A stretch of DNA of 46,365 bases from JBEBXQ01 sp040391535 (GCA_040391535.1 JBEBXQ010000021.1:1-46365); one strand, 5' to 3'. Positions 36,801 through 44,811 are shown, counted from the stretch's first letter. Notes: a model not told the origin generated them from the letters alone. Numbers and translations are program-made.

Positions 36801-37073
36801 CGCTTGTCTACGTTCTATCTGAACGACGGTTCATTCTTCAGGATTACCAACATAACCCTTGGCTATAACTGGAATACGGCAGAACTGACGAAGAACAGGG
36901 TCTTCAGTGTTCGCATATACGTTTCATCGGATAACCTGTACACGGCTCAGAAATACAGGGGATATAACCCTGAAGTGGATTATAATAACGGAGGGAACTT
37001 GACTCCGGGTGTGGATTATGGCAAATATCCGTTGATGAGGTCGTTCAACGCCGGATTACAAGTTCAATTCTAA
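33813..37073 (+). CDS. SusC/RagA-family TonB-linked outer membrane transporter (no STN domain)
   Basis: This is the second SusC-type importer in the window. I place the start at the ATG at 33813, because it begins a proper signal peptide (FLKAMGCLALIVCYALSAIAQ). The frame stays open upstream to 33666, but that stretch covers the promoter and has no signal-peptide logic. The 1086-aa protein has a carboxypeptidase-regulatory-like domain at about 30-115 (LLAGATVQVKGTSTGTM), the SusC hinge LQEVVVVGYQTMRKSD, a plug (VGKVAGVQISQVSG, IRVRGTSSINASSDPLYVIDGY, IESVEVLKDAASAAIYGSRA) and a barrel ending SFNAGLQVQF. The missing STN domain and absent sigma/anti-sigma genes point to regulation unlike that of the first SusC. 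Substrate is unknown. Confidence 0.96.
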   Translation: MKKQLLKSFLKAMGCLALIVCYALSAIAQDRQVKGKVTETATGELLAGATVQVKGTSTGTMTDVNGEFTLSVPEQATLVFSYIGYKTTELFAGSNTVINIALENDLQALQEVVVVGYQTMRKSDITGAIASVKSSELNLTTPTVGQALVGKVAGVQISQVSGAPYNTTKIRVRGTSSINASSDPLYVIDGYPANGDLFLNMEDIESVEVLKDAASAAIYGSRASGGVVLITTKRGKEGKTTVTYDFQFGVNQLARKVDVLNAGQFFDLFVDAHNKTYKDLMISQGKAWSDEYVHDDNATRTNRTNNVNANTIRIPDYMYDFATGTIKKPEYDTDWQDELYRKALNNRHNLSITGGRNGIRYAVSGGYHNQEGIMLNTDMVKYNLRSNIDIDVSKKITLGANLAYTDTKGNEVTEGRFHQSPVLTALIYLPFLKAYNEDGTPAQYEMSSQSSDYAFQSDIENPIAYTQMVKNFRKTTRATYNVYGQYKIIEPLTAKLSFGTYNYTNNWEYYRPTSITSGVNAPYSTQAITAANAQNTRIDERDYLTEFTLNFNKRVSNFNLSGVIGASSQSHIRDVIAVTANGFTDDKVPYITGGGSDASNFSRGSSTGITQHAMASGFGRVNVSYLERYHLTASFRGDGSSLFGPKNRWAYFPSVSGGWTISDESFYKSLLGESSSMKFRASWGVSGNNGIGTYNYQQVIGKAGVPIGNAVQTAMYPGAFRDDKLGWESTSQTNIGVDLGLFNGRLQVIANYYDSYTYNLLFSKSITAVSGSTTMLTNLPDSKINNRGFDLQLDGRIASSRDYEVRAGGNISVNRNKVLDLGGGSTILTRGAERGYDTHITMEGQPIGMFYGYKVAGMVKTQAEADAINDSPDVHDNIPARSAAQSTKIQPGDLYFEDTNKDGIVNDLDKTIIGSPHPDFIYAFNLSGRYKKFDISVSANGTHGNKVLDGQNYYNLNMEGSGNQYAVVDQRFRTPENPGNGEIYRAARGGTQSNSTRLSTFYLNDGSFFRITNITLGYNWNTAELTKNRVFSVRIYVSSDNLYTAQKYRGYNPEVDYNNGGNLTPGVDYGKYPLMRSFNAGLQVQF

Positions 37074-37087
37074 ATCGAATTAATATT

Positions 37088-38620
37088 ATGAAAAGAATCA
37101 GCATATTCATGACAGCAGTTGCATTGGTGTTTTCATCGTGCAGTGATTACCTGGAAGTAGAGAACCCTAATGCTATTACCAGTGATAAATATTTCTCTTC
37201 GGAAATCGATGTACAAAAAGCGGTTGCGGGTATATATACCGCTGTCCGAAGCAATAGCTGCCTCGGAGAAACGAGTGATTTGTACAGCGAAGAACGCTCG
37301 GATAATGCCGGCCGTACCGACAATCAGTCGGCCGCAGGTACACCTTTTCAGTTTACTAATTTCACGCTGGTACCTACCAATCCTGAGATGACAAACCACT
37401 GGAATGCATTGTACACTGTGGTATCACGTGCCAATTATGTATTGTCAAACATCGACAATCCGGCTATCCGCTTCACAGACGAGAAGAATCGTGCCATCTA
37501 TAAATCGGAAGCACTTTTCCTTCGTGCGCTGGCTTATTTCCATTTGGTACGTAAATGGGGCGATGTTCCGATGGTTACAGAATTCGTGACCTCCTATGAT
37601 GACATCGTAACCAGTACGTTCAGGGTGGAGAAAGGACTTGTCTACCAGCAGATTACCGATGACCTGACGAATGCATTGAACTCGGATATTCCTGACATCC
37701 AGGATGCAGCAGGCAAAGGCCGTACATGTAAAGCGGCTATCAACGGATTGCTCGGACAGGTTTATCTGACCATGGGGTCTGTTTTGGCGGATAGTAAACA
37801 AGCAAACTTTACAAAAGCCAAACAGTATCTGGAAGCGGTTTACGCCATGAGAAGCTTCGGGCAATTATCCGATATTCCTTACGAAGATGTGTTCGATGTA
37901 GCCAAAAAGAATACCAACCCGGAAATTATTTTCCAGATTGTGTACCGGCAGGGCGATCAGAATTACTATTCAAATGTAGCCTTCCGCAATCAGTCGATCG
38001 GGGAAACCATTAATTCGAAAAGAACGTCAACCGGCCGTGGTTTTTTTGTTAACCCTGATCTGGTGAATGAATATGAAACAGGAGACATCCGGAAGGATTT
38101 CTCCGTAAAGTGGGCTGATCATGCCAGCGCAAAGGGATGGTTTGTTACCAAATACCGTGATGCAAGCGAGACGGCCGGTGCCAATGGCTGGGGAGGGAAT
38201 GATTTTATCCTGATGCGCTATGCGGATATTATCCTGCTGCTTGCCGAAGTAAATGAAAGACTTGGCAATACCGCGGAAGCAATTGGTTATCTGAATCAGG
38301 TCCGTACGCGTGCCGGTTTGTCAGACTACGCCACCTCAGATGCAGATCCGGCATATCACACCAGGTATCCTACGTTGAAACTGGCTATCCTGCACGAACG
38401 CAGATCGGAGCTGGCTTTTGAAAATCACAGGCTTTTTGATTTGTTACGCGCCTTTAGTGATACACCCGATGATTTTGTGAATTTTTTCAAGAGTAAAAAT
38501 GCGGCCGATTACGGTATTTCCGATTTGAATAATGTGTCGAAAAAGGATATCTATTTCCCGATCCCCTTTGACGAGCATAAACTCGATCCTCTGAAAATGT
38601 ACCAGAACCCGGGTTATTGA
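37088..38620 (+). CDS. RagB/SusD-family outer membrane lipoprotein
   Basis: This lipoprotein partners the SusC encoded 14 bp upstream. The signal peptide ends in a lipobox (ALVFSSCSDYLE, Cys near residue 18). SusD blocks are present: KSEALFLRALAYFHLVRKWGDVPMV, FILMRYADIILLLAEVNERLGN, LAILHERRSELAFENHRLFDLLRAF and IPFDEHKLDPLKMYQNPGY. At 510 aa it is full length. A strong terminator follows, so the operon appears to hold only susC and susD, with no glycosidase. Confidence 0.96.
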   Translation: MKRISIFMTAVALVFSSCSDYLEVENPNAITSDKYFSSEIDVQKAVAGIYTAVRSNSCLGETSDLYSEERSDNAGRTDNQSAAGTPFQFTNFTLVPTNPEMTNHWNALYTVVSRANYVLSNIDNPAIRFTDEKNRAIYKSEALFLRALAYFHLVRKWGDVPMVTEFVTSYDDIVTSTFRVEKGLVYQQITDDLTNALNSDIPDIQDAAGKGRTCKAAINGLLGQVYLTMGSVLADSKQANFTKAKQYLEAVYAMRSFGQLSDIPYEDVFDVAKKNTNPEIIFQIVYRQGDQNYYSNVAFRNQSIGETINSKRTSTGRGFFVNPDLVNEYETGDIRKDFSVKWADHASAKGWFVTKYRDASETAGANGWGGNDFILMRYADIILLLAEVNERLGNTAEAIGYLNQVRTRAGLSDYATSDADPAYHTRYPTLKLAILHERRSELAFENHRLFDLLRAFSDTPDDFVNFFKSKNAADYGISDLNNVSKKDIYFPIPFDEHKLDPLKMYQNPGY

Positions 38621-38631
38621 TGATTCACTTC

Positions 38632-38675
38632 AGTAAAAGGGTAATGTTGATTCAACGTTACCCTTTTACTTTTTA
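38632..38675 (+). terminator. Strong intrinsic terminator after the second susD
   Basis: A 17-bp stem (AGTAAAAGGGTAATGTT at 38632-38648, AACGTTACCCTTTTACT at 38654-38670, one wobble) has a short loop and is followed by TTTT. It starts 11 bases after the susD stop codon. The A-rich left arm means it could also work on the opposite strand. Confidence 0.9.
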
Positions 38676-38695
38676 ATAACAAACGCAAACGTATA

Positions 38696-39952
38696 ATGAA
38701 AACAAAACTACTCTGCACACTCACCTTTGTTGTACTGTTCATTTTGAATGTCGCAGGACAAGGGTATGATAAAAAGTACCGTCTGCTTTCTTCCGGTGAT
38801 TTGACAGTGGATAAAAATTTTTATCTGCTTACGGTTATTGACAAAACACCCGAAGTAAAAATGGCACTGACAGGTAATGCCGTTTTGAAAATGTTCCTTC
38901 AAAAAAAATCAGATGTGTTGAAAACGCATGTGACAGATACTTGTTCCTACGCGCCATCGCTGTTAAATGATTTCTTCTGGCAACAGGATACAGTTACGCT
39001 TGTCAAAGAACTGGGGGTGGTTTATCATACCCATAAAATAGTGTTCGATAAGATGATCGACGGACATTTACGGCCCTCAGGCTATTATCAGCGTTTTGCC
39101 GGTCTGTCAAATGAGGTTTTACTTGCTAAAGCATGGAATCAATGTTTTTATGGTATGGATTACGTCATTAATCAATTTGGTATAGGTAAAAAAATGCGCT
39201 ACCCGCACATTGACTCGGTAAGCTATAATGTAAACTCGCGCTCATACCGTATCATGCTGAAAGATATCATGTCATCACTCGATGAAATCAGCGACAGCTT
39301 TGATGTTTTTTATAAACCATCTCTGGCCGTGGCCATGCAATTGATGCAGGCGAATGACCGTAATGAACCTGCGCGTCTTGAGCCCTTGGAGGAAGGTATC
39401 AATAAGGCTGCTTATGAACAAATTCAGAAAACCGACTGGACGAAGTACAAATACGCAGCTATTGTACTTCCGGGAGCGGGCCCCGGGTTAAGAATACCCA
39501 TTGGTCATGAAGGGAAAATCCATTGCGATATGGCTGCCCGAAGGTATCTGGCTGGCGATGCACCCTTCATCATTCCTACAGGCGGGTATTGTTATCCTTT
39601 TCAGACACCTTATAACGAAGCGGTAGAAATGAAAAAATACCTGATGGAAAAATACAACATTCCTGCTTCGGCTATTATCGCCGAGCCACAGGCTAGACAT
39701 ACCACCACCAATATCCGCAATTCCGTTCGCCTGATGATCCGTTACGGTATACCTGTGGATATGCCCTCATTGTTTGTAACCTCTATGTCGCAAACAACCT
39801 ATTCGGCGGCCGATACTTTCGACGCGCGTAACATACGTGAACTGGGCTACACTCCGTATACGCGTAAAAAGCAATTGTCAAATCACGTGATTGAGTTTTA
39901 TCCGGTTATCGAGTGTTTACATATGGATCCCTATGATCCGCTTGATCCTTAA
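38696..39952 (+). CDS. Exported YdcF/DUF218-domain protein
   Basis: This 418-aa protein has a signal peptide (LCTLTFVVLFILNVAGQ), a region of about 220 residues that I do not recognise, and a C-terminal DUF218 (ElyC/SanA/YdcF-like) Rossmann domain from about residue 250. The DUF218 blocks are YAAIVLPGAGPGLR, MAARRYLAGDAPFIIPTGG, NEAVEMKKYLMEKYNIPASAIIAEPQARHTTTNIRNS and FVTSMSQTTYSAADTFD. DUF218 proteins act in envelope or lipid-carrier metabolism, but the biochemical role is unsettled. The export signal and extra N-terminal domain set this one apart from the usual membrane-anchored or cytoplasmic forms. It lies after the susD terminator and is probably transcribed separately. Confidence 0.8.
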   Translation: MKTKLLCTLTFVVLFILNVAGQGYDKKYRLLSSGDLTVDKNFYLLTVIDKTPEVKMALTGNAVLKMFLQKKSDVLKTHVTDTCSYAPSLLNDFFWQQDTVTLVKELGVVYHTHKIVFDKMIDGHLRPSGYYQRFAGLSNEVLLAKAWNQCFYGMDYVINQFGIGKKMRYPHIDSVSYNVNSRSYRIMLKDIMSSLDEISDSFDVFYKPSLAVAMQLMQANDRNEPARLEPLEEGINKAAYEQIQKTDWTKYKYAAIVLPGAGPGLRIPIGHEGKIHCDMAARRYLAGDAPFIIPTGGYCYPFQTPYNEAVEMKKYLMEKYNIPASAIIAEPQARHTTTNIRNSVRLMIRYGIPVDMPSLFVTSMSQTTYSAADTFDARNIRELGYTPYTRKKQLSNHVIEFYPVIECLHMDPYDPLDP

Positions 39953-40042
39953 AATTCAGTGTAAGGATCGAAAAATGTATTCGCACTGCGCTGATAGGGT
40001 TCTAACCCTGGCTGATGTTACTGATGCCCTAATTGGTTATTC

Positions 40043-40615
40043 TTAATGATAGAATTTCTTCCTCGTGATCAGTTCCTCAACTTCGTCCGGTACAAGGTAT
40101 TTTACAGAACCATTATTTTTAATGGTTTCCCGGATGTAAGTAGCTGAAATATCAAGCAAGGGAGCTTTAATAAACCTGATGGCAGGGTGGTTGTCAAAAA
40201 TATGCGGAGCGCTTGCGGGACGGGAATAAACATAAATACCTGTATACTCCAGTATTTTATCGTGGTTTTTCCAGTTTGGGAATTGAGCAAGATTATCCTC
40301 TCCCATGATCAGCTTGAACTCGTGCTGAGGAAATTTCTCCTGAATTCTTACCAGACTGTCGATAGTGTAGCTTGGTTTGGGCATGTGAAACTCAATGTCA
40401 GTCACCCTTAAAAGAGGATTGTTGGCAATGGCCTTTTCAACCATATCAAGACGGTCAAAATCGTGGAGAAGATTTTTACTTTTCTTAAATGGATTCTGAG
40501 GACTCACTACAAACCATACCTGTTGCAGATCAGTTTGCGTGGCCATCACCTGAGCAATAATTAAATGGCCTGTGTGAATGGGGTTAAAGGATCCGAAAAA
40601 CAAACCGATTTTCAT
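40043..40615 (-). CDS. nadD: Nicotinate-nucleotide adenylyltransferase
   Basis: This enzyme joins ATP and nicotinate mononucleotide to make deamido-NAD, an essential step of NAD synthesis. The 190-aa sequence shows the nucleotidyltransferase signature GSFNPIHTGHLIIA near the N-terminus, then VWFVVSPQNPFKKS, DIEFHMPKPSYTIDSL and LIMGEDNLAQFPNWKN. The C-terminal IRETIKNNG is the second ATP-contacting motif in its usual place. It lies 16 bp after gmk on the same strand. Confidence 0.96.
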   Translation of the reverse strand: MKIGLFFGSFNPIHTGHLIIAQVMATQTDLQQVWFVVSPQNPFKKSKNLLHDFDRLDMVEKAIANNPLLRVTDIEFHMPKPSYTIDSLVRIQEKFPQHEFKLIMGEDNLAQFPNWKNHDKILEYTGIYVYSRPASAPHIFDNHPAIRFIKAPLLDISATYIRETIKNNGSVKYLVPDEVEELITRKKFYH

Positions 40616-40631
40616 AACTCCCCGTCTTATT

Positions 40632-41204
40632 CTATGATTGGAGAAAGGATGAGATCAATGATTCTGCTTCTGTAAAAGTGGCTTGCAGGTCATCATTGAT
40701 TAATACGTAATCGAATTCCTTTTCAAAACTCATTTCGTACTGTATTTTACCTAAACGGGTAGCCAGTGTTTCGGGAGTTTCGGTCTGGCGCGAATTGAGC
40801 CTCTTCTGGATTTCTTCCGCCGAATTTACCTTTACAAATACAGCAAGTGCCTGATCGCCGTATCCTTCTTTTAGTTTGAGGCCCCCTTTAACATCAACAT
40901 CAAAAATAACGGTTTTCCCGCTATCCCAGATTCTTTGAATTTCGGATTTGAGTGTTCCGTAATAATTACCTGCATATACTTCCTCCCATTCTGCAAAATC
41001 ACCATTTACAATGTGTTGTTTAAACTGTTCGCTGCTCAGGAAATAATAATCTTTTCCATTGGTTTCATAGGAACGGGGAAGACGTGTGCAAGCCGAAACA
41101 GAGAAAGAGAGTGAATCAGGGAAAGTGTCCAGGAGATGCCTTACAATAGTAGTCTTGCCAGAACCTGATGGTGCTGAAAATATTATTAATTTACCTTGGT
41201 TCAT
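40632..41204 (-). CDS. gmk: Guanylate kinase
   Basis: This enzyme phosphorylates GMP to GDP with ATP. The 190-aa protein has the P-loop APSGSGKTTI, the GMP-binding region (SVSACTRLPRSYETNGKDYYFLS, where most homologues have T-R-x-P-R), GDFAEWEEVYAGNYYGT, and the IFDVDVKGGLKLK strand. Its ATG overlaps the stop of the small anti-sigma-like gene upstream by 4 bases (TGA within ATGA), which indicates translational coupling. Confidence 0.96.
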   Translation of the reverse strand: MNQGKLIIFSAPSGSGKTTIVRHLLDTFPDSLSFSVSACTRLPRSYETNGKDYYFLSSEQFKQHIVNGDFAEWEEVYAGNYYGTLKSEIQRIWDSGKTVIFDVDVKGGLKLKEGYGDQALAVFVKVNSAEEIQKRLNSRQTETPETLATRLGKIQYEMSFEKEFDYVLINDDLQATFTEAESLISSFLQS

Positions 41205-41497
41205 TCTTCTGAAGATGTGATTTTCTCTTTAATGAGCGCCACTAATTTTTCGGGGCAGGGGCGTTTCTCAATTTTGTTGCATAATGAGTCTTTAATGCAT
41301 TTTTCAAGTTCAAGAGATTTAATACAGGGCAGGCAAATATCAATGTTGTTTCTGAAGTGATCTTTTTCAACTTCAGTAGCTTCACCATCCAGAATCAACT
41401 GGATGATCTTCATACACTCTTCGTGATGCTCACAAGTATGCTTCATAGCCTTGCCACCACAGTCAGATTCAACCGGATTAATATTTGGTGTATTCAT
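41201..41497 (-). CDS. Small Cys/His-rich anti-sigma-factor-like protein
   Basis: This 98-aa protein has the features of a zinc-binding anti-sigma domain: CEHHEEC, then HFRNNIDICLPCIKSLELEKC. It ends in a helix (KLVALIKEKITSS). Similar short proteins sit beside ECF sigma genes in many Bacteroidota. The ATG at 41497 is preferred to the TTG at 41500, and an internal ATG at 41446 is possible. The His-Cys spacing (HxxxxxxxCxxC) is wider than the classical ZAS HxxxCxxC, so zinc binding or redox sensing is not certain. It follows the ECF sigma gene by about 90 bp and overlaps gmk. Confidence 0.72.
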   Translation of the reverse strand: MNTPNINPVESDCGGKAMKHTCEHHEECMKIIQLILDGEATEVEKDHFRNNIDICLPCIKSLELEKCIKDSLCNKIEKRPCPEKLVALIKEKITSSEE

Positions 41498-41590
41498 CAA
41501 AAAGCAGTTCTGAGCGGTATAAAATAATTTATTATCGTATCAATGATTCTTTACTATAACCAAAATGCATGATAAAAAAGTTTCAAAAGA

Positions 41591-42178
41591 TTAAATATCA
41601 TAACCCATTGATCCTGCATAGCTTTTTAGTTTTTCTTTCAGAAGGTTACGTGCCCTGTGAAGGCGGGACCTCACAGTACCGATGGGGATATCAAGTATCT
41701 TAGCCATCTCTTCATAGGTAAACCCTTCAATATCACAGAGAATAATCACTGTACGGAAATCTACTGGCAGTGCATTTAGTGCGTTGGCTACTTCATCTCC
41801 GATCAGATCCTGAACAGCATCTGCTCTGAGGTCTACAGTATGTGCTGAATCCGGAGTATCTTCTGAATTATAGGTAGTCTCTACCTCCTGATAATCTACT
41901 TTGGAAGGTTCTTTGCTTTTTTTCCTGTAATCGTTAATAAAACTGTTTTTCAGTATCCGGAACAACCAGGCTTTGGCATTTGTTCCTACCTCAAAAGAAT
42001 TAATGAAGCGGAATGCCTTGAGATAGGTATCCTGTACCAGATCATGGGCATCATCTTCGTCCATAGTCAGGCGGAATGCGAAGTTGTACATGGAGTCTAT
42101 GTGAGGCATAAACTCACGGTTAAACACCTCGTATCGCTGGTCGCTGCTATGTCCTTCTTTTTTAGAAGTCTCTGGCAT
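41591..42178 (-). CDS. RNA polymerase ECF sigma factor (RpoE/SigR-like)
   Basis: This 195-aa alternative sigma factor has region 2 at about 20-85 (FMPHIDSMYNFAFRLTMDEDDAHDLVQDTYLKAFRF, then AWLFRILKNSFINDYRKK). An acidic linker and region 4 at about 135-185 follow (LPVDFRTVIILCDIEGFTYEEMAKILDIPIGTVRSRLHRARNLL). It belongs to the housekeeping/stress-type ECF group common in Bacteroidota rather than the FecI group encoded at 1457. The downstream small Cys-rich protein is its probable anti-sigma factor. Confidence 0.95.
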   Translation of the reverse strand: MPETSKKEGHSSDQRYEVFNREFMPHIDSMYNFAFRLTMDEDDAHDLVQDTYLKAFRFINSFEVGTNAKAWLFRILKNSFINDYRKKSKEPSKVDYQEVETTYNSEDTPDSAHTVDLRADAVQDLIGDEVANALNALPVDFRTVIILCDIEGFTYEEMAKILDIPIGTVRSRLHRARNLLKEKLKSYAGSMGYDI

Positions 42179-42236
42179 AATTTCTATCTATGGATCCGAA
42201 TTGGGTAGTAAATAAACAAACAATGGTTTATTTTCC

Positions 42237-42244
42237 CAAAAATA
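42237..42244 (-). promoter_or_regulatory. -7 element for the ECF sigma/gmk/nadD operon
   Basis: Read on the minus strand this is TATTTTTG, a perfect TAnnTTTG match, about 59 bases before the sigma-factor ATG. No clear -33 partner is seen. Confidence 0.45.
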
Positions 42245-42323
42245 GTTTATTGAATGACTTATTTGATTAGATCTGTTGCTACAAATTTCGATCCAGAAAT
42301 ATAATGACTGTCGCTTTGTCAGG

Positions 42324-42827
42324 TTATGATTTCCGGAAAGATTGTGTAAGGAGTAGTATAGTCATCGTAAAAAAGCTGCTGGCAATAATTTTGATAAAGG
42401 TATAAGGTAATAAGTTGAAGTTATTTATTTCGATAAAAAAAAGTGCGCTATGGTGCAGGAGAATCAGCGGGAAGGTGAGCATGCTGAAACGGATTACACC
42501 TAATCCTCCCAGTTCTATTTCTATCCGGTCGGCATCTTTGATATCCACGATCATTCTCAGCCAGATGGGCCGGGTATAGGCTACCAGTACAGATGCTGCT
42601 GCATGAATACCTAACGTATTGTAAAAGACATCCACAAGCAGTCCGCTGATGAGAGCGATAAGCATGGCTGTAATCGTATTTACTTCAACAGGAAGTAATA
42701 GAATAATGGCAATATAGATAAAGCAAAACGCATATCCGAACAAGACGATATGTTGCATAAGCAGTATCTGAAGGGTAATAAATATAAGGGCCCACAAACT
42801 GTAACTGATAATTTCTTTTGCACTCAT
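42324..42827 (-). CDS. mreD: Rod shape-determining protein MreD
   Basis: This 167-aa inner-membrane protein belongs to the elongasome that positions cell-wall synthesis. It is almost wholly hydrophobic, with about five membrane segments and short loops (FGYAFCFIYIAIILLLPVE, GLLVDVFYNTLGIHAAASVLVAY). The identification rests on this pattern, the LVDVFYNTLGIHA block typical of Bacteroidota MreD, and the position 10 bp after mreC. Confidence 0.9.
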   Translation of the reverse strand: MSAKEIISYSLWALIFITLQILLMQHIVLFGYAFCFIYIAIILLLPVEVNTITAMLIALISGLLVDVFYNTLGIHAAASVLVAYTRPIWLRMIVDIKDADRIEIELGGLGVIRFSMLTFPLILLHHSALFFIEINNFNLLPYTFIKIIASSFFTMTILLLTQSFRKS

Positions 42828-42837
42828 GGGTATCTGT

Positions 42838-43668
42838 TTATTTAATACTGTTTTCCAATTCCTGCTCTTCTTTTACCATACTGTTTTCGACAACATAGAC
42901 GTAGGTCAGGTTTCTGAAATCGGTCGACAAAGACAGGTCAATATCATAAAAAGTCTGGTCCGGACGGGTTTTGACATTTTTGACAATTCCGACCATTATG
43001 TCAGGTGGAAACACTGAATTAAAATTGGATGTGACAGCAGTATCTCCTGCCTCTACAGGTTTATAACGCGAAATGTCAGAAAGTTCAATAATCTCGGTAT
43101 CAATACCCGGCCATTGGGCTGTACCGATTTCGTTACTTCTTATGAGGCGGGTTGAAACCATAAACTGAGAATGAAGTATGGAAGTGACAACAGAAAAGTT
43201 TTCAGAGCAGGACCGTACTCTTCCTACAATACCGCTTGCTGATAAAACACCCATCCCTGGCCTGATGCCGTCTTTGGTGCCTTTGTCTATTGTAATGTAG
43301 TTGTCTGCATGATACAACTCCGATTTAATTGCTTTAGCGACTGTATATTTAAAACGTTTTGCATAAGTCGAGTCTGCGTAATAGGACGGAGGTGCGTCAC
43401 TGGTATTCAACTGTGTCAGTTCAGTAACCAGCTGGTTTAGCTTTACATTCTCCTCTGCAAGGTATCGGTTTTCTTCTTTGAGGTTAGTATAATCCCTGAC
43501 TGAATTTGAGACAGAAAGAACCTTGGCAACATAGTAATTGGAGGTATTGAAATAAGTCGCACCCCAGTACGTGTTACTCCTGGAAATCAGCCAGAAACAG
43601 AGCACTTCCAACAAAACAAAAACAATAAAATTCCTGTTTCTTGAAAGAAATTCTAAAAGTGAAAGCAT
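42838..43668 (-). CDS. mreC: Rod shape-determining protein MreC
   Basis: This 276-aa bitopic membrane protein scaffolds the elongasome in the periplasm. It has one N-terminal membrane anchor (residues 13-29), a coiled coil at about 58-90 (LKEENRYLAEENVKLNQLV) and the beta-rich MreC core (YITIDKGTKDGIRPGMGVLSASGIVGRV, then LIRSNEIGTAQWPG and GDTAVTSNFNSVFPPDIMVG). It lies 43 bp after mreB. Confidence 0.95.
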   Translation of the reverse strand: MLSLLEFLSRNRNFIVFVLLEVLCFWLISRSNTYWGATYFNTSNYYVAKVLSVSNSVRDYTNLKEENRYLAEENVKLNQLVTELTQLNTSDAPPSYYADSTYAKRFKYTVAKAIKSELYHADNYITIDKGTKDGIRPGMGVLSASGIVGRVRSCSENFSVVTSILHSQFMVSTRLIRSNEIGTAQWPGIDTEIIELSDISRYKPVEAGDTAVTSNFNSVFPPDIMVGIVKNVKTRPDQTFYDIDLSLSTDFRNLTYVYVVENSMVKEEQELENSIK

Positions 43669-43711
43669 ATAAAGTAAAAACAGACAACCCGTGAGATTGT
43701 CTGGTTAATGC

Positions 43712-44737
43712 TTATGAAATCAATACAGGTTTGTATAGCTCAAGATTCTTAAGGACCTCGCCGGTGCCGATTACCACTGCTTTCAGCGGGTCTTCAGCAA
43801 TGTGAATCGGCAGTTTGGTGCGTGCAGCGATCCTTTTGTCCAGACCATGTATCAAGGCTCCCCCGCCCGTCAGATAGATACCGTTTTTATAAATATCGGC
43901 AGAAAGTTCGGGGGGAGAAATCTCCAGGGCTTTCATGACGGCTTCTTCTATTTTTGAAATAGATTTATCCAACGCATAGGCGATCTCGCTGTAGGTGATT
44001 TTAATTTCCTTCGGAATACCCGTCATCAGGTCACGGCCGCGGATTTCATAATTGTCCGGTGGGGTGTCCAGTTCCGGAAGTGCCGACCCGATTGCCATTT
44101 TGATTTTTTCAGCGGATCTCTCACCTATTAAAAGGTTATGTTCACGGCGCATATAATCTACAATATCTCGGGTAAATACATCTCCGGCGATCCTGACCGA
44201 CTGCTCACAAACAATGCCCGAAAGGGCTATAACCGCGATTTCAGTAGTTCCACCACCAATATCGACAATCATGACGCCGTTAGGTTGTGTAATATCAATG
44301 CCGATACCGATAGCCGCCGCAATGGGCTCGTGTACCATATATACTTCTTTGGCTCCGGCATGTTCACAGGAGTCTTTTACTGCTCTTTTTTCAACTTCTG
44401 TAATACCGGATGGAATACATACTACCATACGATGTGAGGGTGAAAAAAAACGACGTCTGGAATCAATCATTTTGATCAGTCCCCGGATCATCATCTCGGC
44501 CGCTGTGAAATCAGCAATTACTCCGTCTTTCAGCGGACGGATTGTCTTGATGTTTTCATTGGTTTTTTCATGCATCTGCATCGCAGTCTGGCCAATGGCC
44601 AGTACCTTCCCACTTGTTTTATCTATAGCGATAATAGAAGGCTCATCAACGACCACTGTATCCTTATGAATAATCAGTGTATTAGCTGTCCCAAGGTCAA
44701 TGGCTATATCGCTTGTTAAAAAATCAAATAATCCCAT
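43712..44737 (-). CDS. mreB: Rod shape-determining actin homologue MreB
   Basis: This 341-aa bacterial actin forms filaments under the inner membrane and guides lateral wall growth. The actin-fold nucleotide motifs are present: phosphate 1 DIAIDLGTANTLI, phosphate 2 VMIVDIGGGTTEIAVI, and the adenosine motif NGIYLTGGGALIHGL. The MVHEPIAAAIG hinge is also conserved. The N-terminal MGLFDFLTSD may form the membrane-binding segment. It leads the mreBCD cluster and has a good upstream promoter. The penicillin-binding protein and rodA genes that often follow mreD are absent here. Confidence 0.97.
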   Translation of the reverse strand: MGLFDFLTSDIAIDLGTANTLIIHKDTVVVDEPSIIAIDKTSGKVLAIGQTAMQMHEKTNENIKTIRPLKDGVIADFTAAEMMIRGLIKMIDSRRRFFSPSHRMVVCIPSGITEVEKRAVKDSCEHAGAKEVYMVHEPIAAAIGIGIDITQPNGVMIVDIGGGTTEIAVIALSGIVCEQSVRIAGDVFTRDIVDYMRREHNLLIGERSAEKIKMAIGSALPELDTPPDNYEIRGRDLMTGIPKEIKITYSEIAYALDKSISKIEEAVMKALEISPPELSADIYKNGIYLTGGGALIHGLDKRIAARTKLPIHIAEDPLKAVVIGTGEVLKNLELYKPVLIS

Positions 44738-44781
44738 ATTCTAATTTGTAATGTCTCCCCGAATCCATATTTTAAGGATTG

Positions 44782-44811
44782 CAAAAATACAGATTATCTG
44801 TCTAAAACAAA
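44782..44811 (-). promoter_or_regulatory. Promoter of mreBCD
   Basis: On the minus strand, TTTG (44811-44808) and TATTTTTG (44789-44782) are separated by 18 bp, a near-perfect Bacteroidota vegetative promoter. The predicted start near 44776 gives a leader of about 40 nt. Confidence 0.6.

Noticed and set aside
39994..40010. Small hairpin (AGGGTT/AACCCT) between ydcF-like and nadD genes as a bidirectional terminator
   Set aside because: The stem is only 6 bp with almost no loop, and no T-run follows on either strand.
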